Assembly (NCBI RefSeq): GCF_000442645.1
Contig: NC_021915.1
Location: 2,418,001 to 2,482,000 of the forward strand
DNA length: 64,000 nt
Reading direction: 5' to 3'
DNA from: Corynebacterium maris DSM 45190
GTDB taxonomy: Bacteria > Actinomycetota > Actinomycetes > Mycobacteriales > Mycobacteriaceae
Of this stretch, positions 21,487 through 29,224 are shown one piece after another (position 1 is the stretch's first letter; each line of letters opens with the position of its first letter). Position numbers and translations under genes: made by a program. A model generated the notes under the pieces. The model was not told where the DNA came from, did no database searches, and saw only the letters and a program-made list of their open reading frames with translations.

Positions 21487-21830
21487 GTCTGAGTCTCCCT
21501 AACCGGTCTAATTGTCTTTAGCTGTCCCCCACTGTAACGCGGGAGGGAGCCGAAACCGTCCCACCTCCAAAACCGGAAGGCGAAAAAAGGGCTGTTTATG
21601 CAGGTAGGAGACATGTACGCCGGTAGCGAACAGGGGTTTAGGGGCGACTGACGAGCCCCGGGAAACCCGCAGGTGGGCATCCCGGCGCAGAACCTGCCCG
21701 GCGCAGGCGGGAAACCTCTGTTTCCCACCCTCCGATCGACTCGCGCGGGGGCCGTATTCCCAGGTGTCGGAGGCTGTCAGACTGATATGCTATTACCGCA
21801 GTAGGTACTGTCAAGCAGAAAGCAGAACCG
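21487..21830. other. divergent intergenic region clpC / TetR
   Basis: This 344-base region holds the promoters of clpC (minus) and the TetR gene (plus). A hairpin GGGAAAC-CTCT-GTTTCCC lies at 21709-21726, and a second copy of GGGAAAC at 21660-21666. TATGCT at 21787-21792 is a possible -10 element for the TetR gene. No coding sequence was recognised. The palindromic hairpin could be an operator, but this is not shown. Confidence 0.5.
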
Positions 21831-22427
21831 ATGGGCCTCCGCGAGCGACAGCGAGCATTCACCGAGGAAACTATCAGATTGACCGCGGTCCGGCTGTTCT
21901 TGGCCCGGGGCTCCGCCGCCACCACGGTCGATGAGATCGCCGCTCTCGCCGGGGTGTCCTCGCGCACGTTTTTCCGTTACTTCGCCACGAAGGAATCCGC
22001 CGCGCTGCCGAGTCTGGCCCCCTTCGTCGAGGTCCTCGGCGGAGTGTCGCCCACCGTCGACTCTCTCCCCGGCCTGCTCGCTGACGTAGACGACGCGTTG
22101 GCCGGTCTCATCGAGGAGACCACCATCCTCGACGCGGCCGCCTCCCGCGACTTCTTTATGCTCCTCGCCCAGGACACTGCCGTGCGCGACGCCGCCGGGA
22201 CGTTGCTCATCCGCCTGACCGATCTGTTGCTCGCCACCCTGCGCCGGGCCGCGCCGCAGGCGGACGCCTTGACGCTGCGGCTGGCGGCGGGCCACCGGGT
22301 CGCTGTGTTTCAGGCGGTGTGGTCGCACTGGCATTGTGCGCTGCGCGACGCCGGAGGCGACGTGGAGGCGGTGGAGCTGCCCTCGGTCATTTACCGGCGC
22401 GCGGTCGCCCTCCCCCGCCAGGCCTGA
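21831..22427 (+). CDS. TetR-family transcriptional regulator
   Basis: A 198-residue regulator. The N-terminal helix-turn-helix (TVDEIAALAGVSSRTFFRYFATKE, about residues 30-53) is typical of TetR DNA-binding domains. The C-terminal half is helical and variable, with no recognisable ligand pocket. No transporter or enzyme gene is adjacent on the same strand: clpC diverges from it and an ArsR gene follows after 56 bases. Its target cannot be inferred beyond likely autoregulation. Confidence 0.88.
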   Translation: MGLRERQRAFTEETIRLTAVRLFLARGSAATTVDEIAALAGVSSRTFFRYFATKESAALPSLAPFVEVLGGVSPTVDSLPGLLADVDDALAGLIEETTILDAAASRDFFMLLAQDTAVRDAAGTLLIRLTDLLLATLRRAAPQADALTLRLAAGHRVAVFQAVWSHWHCALRDAGGDVEAVELPSVIYRRAVALPRQA

Positions 22428-22483
22428 GCCAGGCGGCTTCAGAGACGGGGCCGCCGCCTCCGTTACGTCGATAAGATGAAGCC

Positions 22484-22825
22484 ATGACCGACCGTCCCTC
22501 TCCCTCGATCCCCGCGACGCTGCTCGAACTCGCAGAAGAATGGTCCCCGCTATTTAAATTGCTGGGCGATCCCACTCGGCTGCGGCTGTTGCTGGCCATG
22601 CACTATGTGGGGCCCGGCAAGGCCAGCGTCGGCGAACTGGCGGAATTGACGGGTATCCGGGTGCCCACCGCCTCCGCCGCGTTGACCCACATGGCCACGG
22701 TCGGCGTGCTCGCGGCGGAGCGGCAGGGCCGGGAAGTCCGCTATTCGCTGGTGGATCAGCACGCCCATGAAGTTCTGCATTACCTCGGCGCCACCCATTC
22801 CACGCCCCGCGACCATTCGCACTGA
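22484..22825 (+). CDS. ArsR/SmtB-family winged-helix regulator with His-rich tail
   Basis: A 113-residue winged-helix repressor. FKLLGDPTRLRLLLAM and the recognition region SVGELAELTGIRVPTASAALTHM match ArsR/SmtB regulators. The last 25 residues hold seven histidines (DQHAHEVLHYLG then a His-rich end). They resemble, but do not exactly match, the alpha-5 metal site of Zn/Co/Ni sensors. No metal transporter gene is adjacent. It ends just before a very strong hairpin shared with lysS. Confidence 0.87.
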   Translation: MTDRPSPSIPATLLELAEEWSPLFKLLGDPTRLRLLLAMHYVGPGKASVGELAELTGIRVPTASAALTHMATVGVLAAERQGREVRYSLVDQHAHEVLHYLGATHSTPRDHSH

Positions 22826-22835
22826 TGCGTAGAAG

Positions 22836-22881
22836 CGTCGGCGGGCCGGCACCGTAGAATCTCGGTGCCGGCCCGCCGACG
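22836..22881. terminator. bidirectional terminator, arsR-like / lysS
   Basis: A perfect 19-bp stem with an 8-base loop (TAGAATCT) lies between the convergent ends of the ArsR gene and lysS. Neither side has a long T-run, but the stem strength and position support bidirectional termination. Confidence 0.75.
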
Positions 22882-22903
22882 TCGCCTGTGTGTGGGTTCA
22901 GGC

Positions 22904-24520
22904 CTACTTGGCGCTGTCCTGCTCGCCCGTGCCTTTCTGAACCTGCTTGCTTTCCGGCTTGACGATCGGAAACAGCACCGTCTCCCGGATACCCAGGCCG
23001 GTCAGGGCCATCAGCAGGCGGTCGATACCCATGCCGCAACCGGCGGTCGGCGGCATGGCCTGCTCCATGGCGGACAAGAAGTCCTCGTCCAGGACCATGG
23101 CCTCCTCGTCACCGCCGGCGGCCAGGCGGGCCTGGTCCTCGAAGCGCTCGCGCTGGATGACCGGGTCGACGAGCTCGGAGTAGCCGGTGGCCAGCTCGAA
23201 GCCGCGGATGTAGAGGTCCCACTTCTCGGTCACGCCCGGCTTCTCGCGGTGCTGGCGGGTCAGCGGGGAAGTCTCGACCGGGAAGTCCTTGACGAAGATC
23301 GGGCCCTCCAGCTGATCCTCACAGAGCAGCTCCCAGATTTCCTCGACGAGCTTGCCGTGGCCCCAGCCGCCGTCCTTGGGCACGTCCAGGCCGATGACCT
23401 CGGCGATGGCCTTGAGCTCCTCGACGCTGGAGTCGATGGTCACCTCGGGCTGGCCCGGGTGCTCGCGCTGCAATGCTTCGTTGAGCGACGGGTACATCTC
23501 GATGACGGGCCAGTCGCCGCCGAGGTCGAACTCGGTGCCGTCAGCCCACGTCACGGTGGTGGATCCGAAGACCTGCTGCGCCACGGACTGCACCAGCTCA
23601 CGCATCAGACGGGCGCCGTCCTCGTAGGTCCCCCACGCCTGGTAGGTCTCCAACATGGCGAACTCGGGGCTGTGCGTGGAGTCGATGCCTTCGTTGCGGA
23701 AATTGCGGTTGACCTCGAAGACGCGCTCCAGGCCGCCGACGACCGCGCGCTTGAGGTACAGCTCCGGCGCGATGCGCAGGTACAGGTCGAGGTCGAGCGC
23801 GTTCGAATGCGTGACGAAGGGCCGAGCTGCAGCGCCGCCGTGCAGCGTCTGCAGCATCGGGGTCTCGATCTCGTGGAAATCCTGGCCCTCGAGGAAGTTG
23901 CGCAGGGCGCGCATGACCTTGATGCGGGTCATGGCGTTCTTACGAGCCTCTTCGCGCATGATCAGGTCGGTGTAGCGGTGGCGGACGCGCTGGTCCTCGT
24001 TCATTTCGGCGAAGGCCACCGGCAGCGGGCGCAGCGCCTTGGAGGCCATCGACCAGGTCTTCGCCATGATCGACAGCTCGCCCCGGCGCGAGGAGATGAC
24101 CCGGCCGCGTACGGAGACGATGTCACCCAGATCCGTGTCGGACTTCCAGGCGGCCAGGGCGTCTTCCCCGACCTCGGCGAGGGAGAGCATGACCTGCAGC
24201 TGGGTGCCGTCGCCTTCTTGGAGGGTGGCGAAGCACAGCTTGCCGGTGTTGCGCTGGAACATGATGCGTCCGGCGACGGCGACCTCGTCCTGGGTCTCTC
24301 CGCCGGCCTCGAGGTAGGTCACGCCCTCGGCGCCCGCGGGCTCTTCGCCTTCGGCGAGGACGACGTATTTGGCGCGCAGATCCTTCAGGGACGTGGTGCG
24401 GTCGACCACGACCGGGTACGGCTCATGGCCTTCGGAGAGCAGCTTGGAACGCTTGTCACGGCGAATCTTCAGCTGCTCGGGAAGGTCGCGCTTGTCCTGG
24501 GAATTCTTTGCGTCACTCAC
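22904..24520 (-). CDS. lysS: lysine--tRNA ligase (class II)
   Basis: A 538-residue class II synthetase charging tRNA-Lys. The N-terminal OB-fold anticodon-binding domain spans about 60-170 (VAGRIMFQRNTGKLCFATLQ). Motif 2 is FEVNRNFRNEGIDSTHSPEF, and motif 3 lies near the C-terminus (GCGMGIDRLLMALTG). Length is slightly greater than in E. coli LysS because of N- and C-terminal polar tails. The start is GTG at 24518-24520 (SDAKN). It ends at the shared hairpin with the ArsR gene. Confidence 0.96.
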   Translation of the reverse strand: MSDAKNSQDKRDLPEQLKIRRDKRSKLLSEGHEPYPVVVDRTTSLKDLRAKYVVLAEGEEPAGAEGVTYLEAGGETQDEVAVAGRIMFQRNTGKLCFATLQEGDGTQLQVMLSLAEVGEDALAAWKSDTDLGDIVSVRGRVISSRRGELSIMAKTWSMASKALRPLPVAFAEMNEDQRVRHRYTDLIMREEARKNAMTRIKVMRALRNFLEGQDFHEIETPMLQTLHGGAAARPFVTHSNALDLDLYLRIAPELYLKRAVVGGLERVFEVNRNFRNEGIDSTHSPEFAMLETYQAWGTYEDGARLMRELVQSVAQQVFGSTTVTWADGTEFDLGGDWPVIEMYPSLNEALQREHPGQPEVTIDSSVEELKAIAEVIGLDVPKDGGWGHGKLVEEIWELLCEDQLEGPIFVKDFPVETSPLTRQHREKPGVTEKWDLYIRGFELATGYSELVDPVIQRERFEDQARLAAGGDEEAMVLDEDFLSAMEQAMPPTAGCGMGIDRLLMALTGLGIRETVLFPIVKPESKQVQKGTGEQDSAK

Positions 24521-24589
24521 GGCTTCTAAGGGTAGCCGATCACCGGGCGGAGACGAGAAGCCGACCGTGTCCGGAAGGAAAGAGCACGG

Positions 24590-24621
24590 GAGCGGTTCTC
24601 GGCGTGTGCCGAGAACCGCTC
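24590..24621 (-). terminator. terminator of the alkaline phosphatase gene
   Basis: A perfect 14-bp stem (GAGCGGTTCTCGGC) with a 4-base loop GTGT lies 49 bases beyond the phosphatase stop and upstream of lysS. It insulates the two same-strand genes. Confidence 0.72.
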
Positions 24622-24670
24622 CTCATCGTGCAGGCTCGCCCGCTGCCGTCACCGGCTCAGGGCGCGCGTA

Positions 24671-26113
24671 TTAATCTTCGTTCCACCACTCGTTGAACGT
24701 CAGGTTCGCGACGGTGGTGTTGTCGATGTAGTCGCCGCGGACTGGGTCGGTGCCGGCGACGTTGGCGGCGATGTCCTCGGATCCAGCGCCCTTGTAGAAG
24801 AACGGGACCACCTGGTTGGTGTGGTTGCCGGAGTAGTACTCGTGCTCTGGGACCTCACCCGCTCCGCCGTGCAGCGCCTTCCACCCCGGCAGCTCGTCCT
24901 GTCCGGAGAGATAGCCGGTTTCGTGGTCCGCGGTGACGATCAGCAGGGTTTCGTCCCAGGAGGAATTCTCCTCCACCCATTCGACGACGACGTCGACAGT
25001 GTCGTTGAAGGCCTGGACTTCCTCGATGTCGCGGGCGATGTCGTTGGCGTGGCCCGCCCAGTCGATGGCGCCGCCTTCGATCATGAGGTGGAAACCGTCG
25101 TCGTCGGTGTTCAGGGCGTTGAGCGCACCCTCGGACATGGTGGCCAGGTCGATGACGTCGTTCTGCTCGACGTCGTACGGGACCGCCGAAGCGCCGGTGC
25201 GGTCATGCTGCAGGGTGGAGGCCACCTGGGCCAGGCCAAAGTACTGGGTGCCTTCCTCGACTTCGCCGTTGGCCAGCGCCTCAAACGCGGCGTCCTCCTC
25301 GAAGTACTCGAAATCGGTCTCGCCGGTGGAGGCGGCCGTGAAACCCTCTTCGGAAATGTATCGGTAGTTCGGCTCCGCCAGCAGCTCGTTGTCGACGCCG
25401 TAGAGCGGGTGTCCGGCGCCCATGATGACGTCGAGGTCACCGGCGAGCATCTCGTCGGCGATGGCATGGTAATCATTGCGGTCGGCATTGTGCGCGGCCC
25501 AGGCGGCCGGGGTGGCGTGGCTGAACGGGACGTCGGAGACGACGCCGGCGGCCTTGCCCTGTGCCTTGGCGCGTTCGGAGGTGTTCTCCATGGCCTCGCC
25601 GTCGGAGCTGACGCCCAGGGAGCCGTTGCTGGTCTTCCCGCCGGTGGCCATGGCGGTGCCGGCGGCCGCGGAGTCGGTGAAGTCTTCGTTGACGTAATTG
25701 TGGTCGCTCCACGCCCGCAGACCGTCGTAAGAGTTGCCCTCTTGGAAGGTGGCCATCGCCAAGTGGTTCCAGTCGTCGCCCTCGTAGACTTGGACGGCCT
25801 CGCCTTCCAGCTCCTCGAGCTGCTCCGGAGCGGCTTCACCCTCGACCTGGTACCTGGTCTGGCCGGACTCGTAGAGGTTGGCTGCGGCGACGTGGTTGTA
25901 GCCCATGCCGTCACCGACCATGTAAATGATGTTCTTCGGGCCGCCTGTGCCTTCCTGATTATCCTGGCCCGGGGTGGAGGAGAGCGAGGAGGACGGGAAA
26001 TTGAGCCCATCACTGCTCTGCGCGTTGGCGACGGGAACCAAAGCACCGGCGAGCACGACGGCGGAGGCGGAAACGGTTGCGACGGTGCGCAGCGCATAAG
26101 GGGAAATAGCCAT
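24671..26113 (-). CDS. secreted alkaline phosphatase (PhoA superfamily)
   Basis: A 480-residue exported phosphomonoesterase. A signal peptide ends near residue 32 (VANAQ). The mature enzyme begins with the metal site IYMVGDGMGYNHV. The nucleophile serine is in TDSAAAGTAMATGGKT, and further metal ligands in EGGAIDWAGHAND and TADHETGY. It should release phosphate from organic esters outside the cytoplasm using two Zn and one Mg. The start has AAAGGA six bases upstream; longer open frame upstream is rejected. Many homologues are phosphate-starvation genes, but I could not identify a clear PHO box. Confidence 0.93.
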   Translation of the reverse strand: MAISPYALRTVATVSASAVVLAGALVPVANAQSSDGLNFPSSSLSSTPGQDNQEGTGGPKNIIYMVGDGMGYNHVAAANLYESGQTRYQVEGEAAPEQLEELEGEAVQVYEGDDWNHLAMATFQEGNSYDGLRAWSDHNYVNEDFTDSAAAGTAMATGGKTSNGSLGVSSDGEAMENTSERAKAQGKAAGVVSDVPFSHATPAAWAAHNADRNDYHAIADEMLAGDLDVIMGAGHPLYGVDNELLAEPNYRYISEEGFTAASTGETDFEYFEEDAAFEALANGEVEEGTQYFGLAQVASTLQHDRTGASAVPYDVEQNDVIDLATMSEGALNALNTDDDGFHLMIEGGAIDWAGHANDIARDIEEVQAFNDTVDVVVEWVEENSSWDETLLIVTADHETGYLSGQDELPGWKALHGGAGEVPEHEYYSGNHTNQVVPFFYKGAGSEDIAANVAGTDPVRGDYIDNTTVANLTFNEWWNED

Positions 26114-26335
26114 ATCAATCCTTTTCTCAAAAAGCCCGCACGGCACAGATGTGGTGCGCGACTGGTCAGCGGCAGGTCGCATCGGCCACACGGCGTGTTG
26201 CGATCCAGGATCACGCTAAACCGTGAAAGTGTCCCCGGAATGAACGATTGCTTACGTGTCCGGCAACAGCAGATCAGTTTCAGGAGAACTTCTCGTGCCG
26301 ACCGTATTTCCTGAACCCGGTTGCCGGTCACTGCC

Positions 26336-26989
26336 TTAGAACGACATCTTGATCAGCCGACGTGGCGACCAGTCTTGGTCCCACGGCCCGCCGAACACGC
26401 CGCGCACCGGCCGCCGCTTCGACGTGGTGCTGCGCGCACCGCTGAAGGAGGTCCGCAGCGTGCGCTGCCCCGCCCCTTCCACCACTTCGAGGGAGCCGTC
26501 GACGATGGAAAAGATGTCTTCGTCGATGCCTTGGAGCAACGTTTCGGAACCCATGTCGCAGCCGTCGCAGGCGCAGTCGGGGTGTTCCTGCAGCATGAAA
26601 GGCGGATCGCCGACGCCGACTGTCACAAACGTCGCCCCGTGGTTGTGACTGACTTGGAGCACCATGGGCGCCGCCTCCCGGCGCGCGGGCACGAGCACTC
26701 GCTGGATTCCGCGGGTCCAGGATGTGGCCCAGCCACGCGCCGTCAGCACGCTTACCCAGGCCTCGGCCCGGGCGGCGACGATCGCGAAGCGTTCCGGTTC
26801 GGTGACCCGCTCGTAGATACGGCTGTCCGAGTGGTCGACGTCCGGCGCGGGCCATCCGGGTGTGGCGGCGCCGGTGCTGGCGAAGGCGGCCTCGACGTCG
26901 TCAAGCAACGTCACGGCGTCGTCGAGAAGCGGGACGTCGACCCCGTGTTCGCGCGCCATCGCGTTGTGCTCTTCCCACCACGTCGTCAT
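26336..26989 (-). CDS. conserved actinobacterial protein, DUF6226-like
   Basis: A 217-residue soluble protein without signal peptide. PGWPAPDVDHSDSRIYERVTEPERFAI followed by ARAEAWVSVLTARG resembles the actinobacterial DUF6226 family, named from memory only. A CACDGCD cluster with three acidic residues near residue 140 could bind a metal. The function is unknown. It is divergent from the DUF456 gene with about 40 bases between start codons. Confidence 0.65.
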   Translation of the reverse strand: MTTWWEEHNAMAREHGVDVPLLDDAVTLLDDVEAAFASTGAATPGWPAPDVDHSDSRIYERVTEPERFAIVAARAEAWVSVLTARGWATSWTRGIQRVLVPARREAAPMVLQVSHNHGATFVTVGVGDPPFMLQEHPDCACDGCDMGSETLLQGIDEDIFSIVDGSLEVVEGAGQRTLRTSFSGARSTTSKRRPVRGVFGGPWDQDWSPRRLIKMSF

Positions 26990-27029
26990 GTGCCCAATCT
27001 ACGCGCCCGGGCGGTGGGATACTGGCGGC

Positions 27030-27536
27030 ATGGATACGACTGTCTTCGAGGCCATCGCCACCGTCGTCGCCGCGTTGTTGCTGGCGGTCGGCGTGCTGGG
27101 CACAGTTTTCCCGATTCTGCCGGGGTCGTTGTTGACGATCGGCACGCTCCTCGTCTGGGCCTGGCTGCTGGGTTCCACGGCGTCGTGGACGGCCGGCCTG
27201 ATCGGCGTGGTTCTGGCGGTGATCGGGATGAGCGCGTCGCTGATGTTGACGGGGCGCAAGATGCGCCGCGAACGCATCCCCAACGGCCCGGTGGCGGTCG
27301 GGGTCGTGGCCGGGGTGGTCGGGATGTTCGTGGTCCCGGTGGTGGGGCTGTTCCTCGGCTTCGCGCTCGGCCTGTTGCTCGCCGAGCTGGCCCGGCGCCG
27401 CGACCTCACCGCGGCGGGGAGGACCTCTTGGGAGGCGTTGAAGTCCATGGGGTTGGGCATGCTGATCGAATTCGCCTGCGCCTCTGTGGCAGCCTCAGCG
27501 TTCGTGATCGGCGCGGTGGTGCACTTCTTCGCCTGA
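27030..27536 (+). CDS. DUF456 family membrane protein
   Basis: A 168-residue membrane protein with four or five hydrophobic segments. GVLGTVFPILPGSLLTIGTLLVWAW and a glycine-rich stretch around GVVAGVVGMFVVPVVGLFLGFALG are typical of DUF456 proteins of unknown function. Upstream in-frame starts overlap the divergent gene and are rejected in favour of ATG at 27030. It ends convergent to hmp, separated by 67 bases. Confidence 0.83.
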   Translation: MDTTVFEAIATVVAALLLAVGVLGTVFPILPGSLLTIGTLLVWAWLLGSTASWTAGLIGVVLAVIGMSASLMLTGRKMRRERIPNGPVAVGVVAGVVGMFVVPVVGLFLGFALGLLLAELARRRDLTAAGRTSWEALKSMGLGMLIEFACASVAASAFVIGAVVHFFA

Positions 27537-27603
27537 CCGACGCGGCGCCGGCGCCCTCTGGGAGGGGAGACGACGCCACGCGGTGAACGTCGACGAGCAG
27601 GCG

Positions 27604-28776
27604 CTAGTTGACCAGCCAGTCGTTGGGGCTGAACAGCTCGTACCGGATCACGGCCGGGGCCTGATCGGCGGGCAGGGTCTCCAGGTCGTCACGGACGGAC
27701 TGCAGGAAGGCGCTGCCGCCGCAGATGTAGACGTCGGCGCCGGCCACGTCGTGCTCGCTGGGCTTGAGCATCTCACCGTGGTCGCGGTAGGAGAAGAACA
27801 CCGAGGCGTTCTTCAGCTGCTCGACGAAGGAGTCTCCCTCCGCCTTCTGCGCCAGGGTGGCCTCGCTCTCGTCGGCGACCAGGCAGGTGATCTTACGGTC
27901 CGACTGGGTGCGCGTCAGGTAGGAGAGCATGCCGATGATCGGGGTGGAGCCGATGCCGGAGGAGATCAGCACGACCGGGTTGTCGCCGTCCTCCAGGACC
28001 AGGTCGCCGGCGGCGAGCGTGGCCTGAATGGTGTCTCCGGTGTCAACCTTCTGCTTGAGGTGGTTGGACACCTCGCCGTCGGTTTCCACCGCGATGCGGT
28101 AGAAGTTTTCGTCACCGGCCACGATCGAATACTGGCGCAGCTGGCGGGCGCCGTCCGGCAGGACCACGCCGATGGAGGTGTACTGGCCCGGGCGGGGCTT
28201 CACCAGATCGCCCCGGAGGGTGTAGGTGGTGACGTTTTCGGTCAGCGACTGCTTGTCGGTGACCTCGACTTCGCGGAAGACGTCCCCCGGCTTCACGTCG
28301 TCGGAGGCGTAGAGCTCCTCCTCCTGATTGAGCAGGACGTCGGCCATCAGCCAGTAGACGGTGGACCAGGCGTCGGCCACGTCCTCGGTGACGGCGTCGC
28401 CAAGGACTTCACCGATCGCGGCCATGAGGTTCTCATGGACGATGGGGTACTGATCTTCGACGATGCCCAGGGAGACGTGCTTGTGGGCGACGCGGTTGAG
28501 CATGTGGACCGGATCCGGGGCTTCCGGGTCGACCAGCATGGTGGCGAAAGTCGCCACCGACGCCGCCAACGCCTTCTGCTGGGCGCCAGACTTCTGGTTG
28601 CCGCGGTTGAACGTGTCGCGCAGCAGCTCCGGGTGCGCCGTGAACATCCTTTCGTAAAAGTTCCGGGCGATGGTTTCGATGTTTTCGCCGACCGCTGGCA
28701 GGGTCGCTTTGACCAAAGCCGCGTGCTCTTCCGAAAGTCGCTGTTCCTTGACCTGGGGTGGGGTGCTGACGTACAT
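27604..28776 (-). CDS. hmp: flavohaemoprotein, nitric oxide dioxygenase
   Basis: A 390-residue three-domain protein converting nitric oxide plus O2 to nitrate with NAD(P)H. The globin domain (about 1-140) has the proximal His100 in AHKHVSLGI and Tyr41 in ARNFYERMF. The FAD domain (about 150-260) contains RQYSIV. The NAD domain has VLISSGIGSTPIIGML and YICGGSAFLQSVRDDL. GAGGAG precedes the ATG. The long upstream region contains an imperfect palindrome at 29028-29051 that could bind an NO- or nitrate-responsive regulator. It protects against nitrosative stress by family. Confidence 0.95.
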   Translation of the reverse strand: MYVSTPPQVKEQRLSEEHAALVKATLPAVGENIETIARNFYERMFTAHPELLRDTFNRGNQKSGAQQKALAASVATFATMLVDPEAPDPVHMLNRVAHKHVSLGIVEDQYPIVHENLMAAIGEVLGDAVTEDVADAWSTVYWLMADVLLNQEEELYASDDVKPGDVFREVEVTDKQSLTENVTTYTLRGDLVKPRPGQYTSIGVVLPDGARQLRQYSIVAGDENFYRIAVETDGEVSNHLKQKVDTGDTIQATLAAGDLVLEDGDNPVVLISSGIGSTPIIGMLSYLTRTQSDRKITCLVADESEATLAQKAEGDSFVEQLKNASVFFSYRDHGEMLKPSEHDVAGADVYICGGSAFLQSVRDDLETLPADQAPAVIRYELFSPNDWLVN

Positions 28777-29224
28777 GGTTCTCCTCGAGCTCGTGAGCCG
28801 TGTGCGGGGCTGTCTTCCTCACCGCAGGCGCCGGTGCGGCGCCTGCGGCCGCCGACACGGCTGCGTTCTTGGCGGCGTCGCCCCCGCCCTGCAGAGACGG
28901 AAGCGATTAAGGACGACAATAGCGGTGTTTAATCTTCCCCGCCCACAAAATTTCGCTTTTAAACGGCCTTTACCTAATTAAAGGGGTGACCCAATGGAGG
29001 AGCTCAACCTATCGACAATCACACTCAGAGAAATAGATACATCTATCACTCAGTGTAACCAGCAGCCGACGGGGCCGCCACCCCCTTCGCCACACCTTGT
29101 CCAGCCAGTTCGCTGAAACGACTTTCCGAATTCAACGACATTTAACCCAGAACGCCCCTGCCCGACACCTGGCCCGCCTACATTTTCCCGTGTCATTAAT
29201 CGCTTTTACACAGTGGGAGCTTTC
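28777..29224. other. divergent intergenic region hmp / phoX-like
   Basis: This 448-base region has no credible gene. The part from 28910 to 29060 is clearly more AT-rich than its surroundings, as expected for promoters. It holds the palindrome described separately. TAATTAGGTAAAGG, read on the minus strand at about 28980, resembles half of an iron box, but the second half is missing. No clear PHO box was found for the phosphatase gene. Confidence 0.5.
29028..29051. promoter_or_regulatory. imperfect palindromic operator candidate
   Basis: The core ATAGAT-AC-ATCTAT is a perfect 14-bp inverted repeat, extended by GAG/CTC across two mismatches on each side. CACTCAG is also repeated directly on both flanks. 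It lies 252 bases upstream of hmp and 174 bases upstream of the PhoX-type gene. A transcription-factor site is the simplest reading; the regulator is unknown. Confidence 0.5.

Noticed and set aside
21487..21600. Possible SigH promoter for clpC (GGAC, 19 bases, GTT)
   Set aside because: The -35 element misses the GGAA core, and no ClgR-type CGC-N5-GCG site was found; not strong enough to annotate.
26114..26335. PHO box search upstream of the alkaline phosphatase
   Set aside because: No repeated PhoR-type motif could be recognised with confidence.
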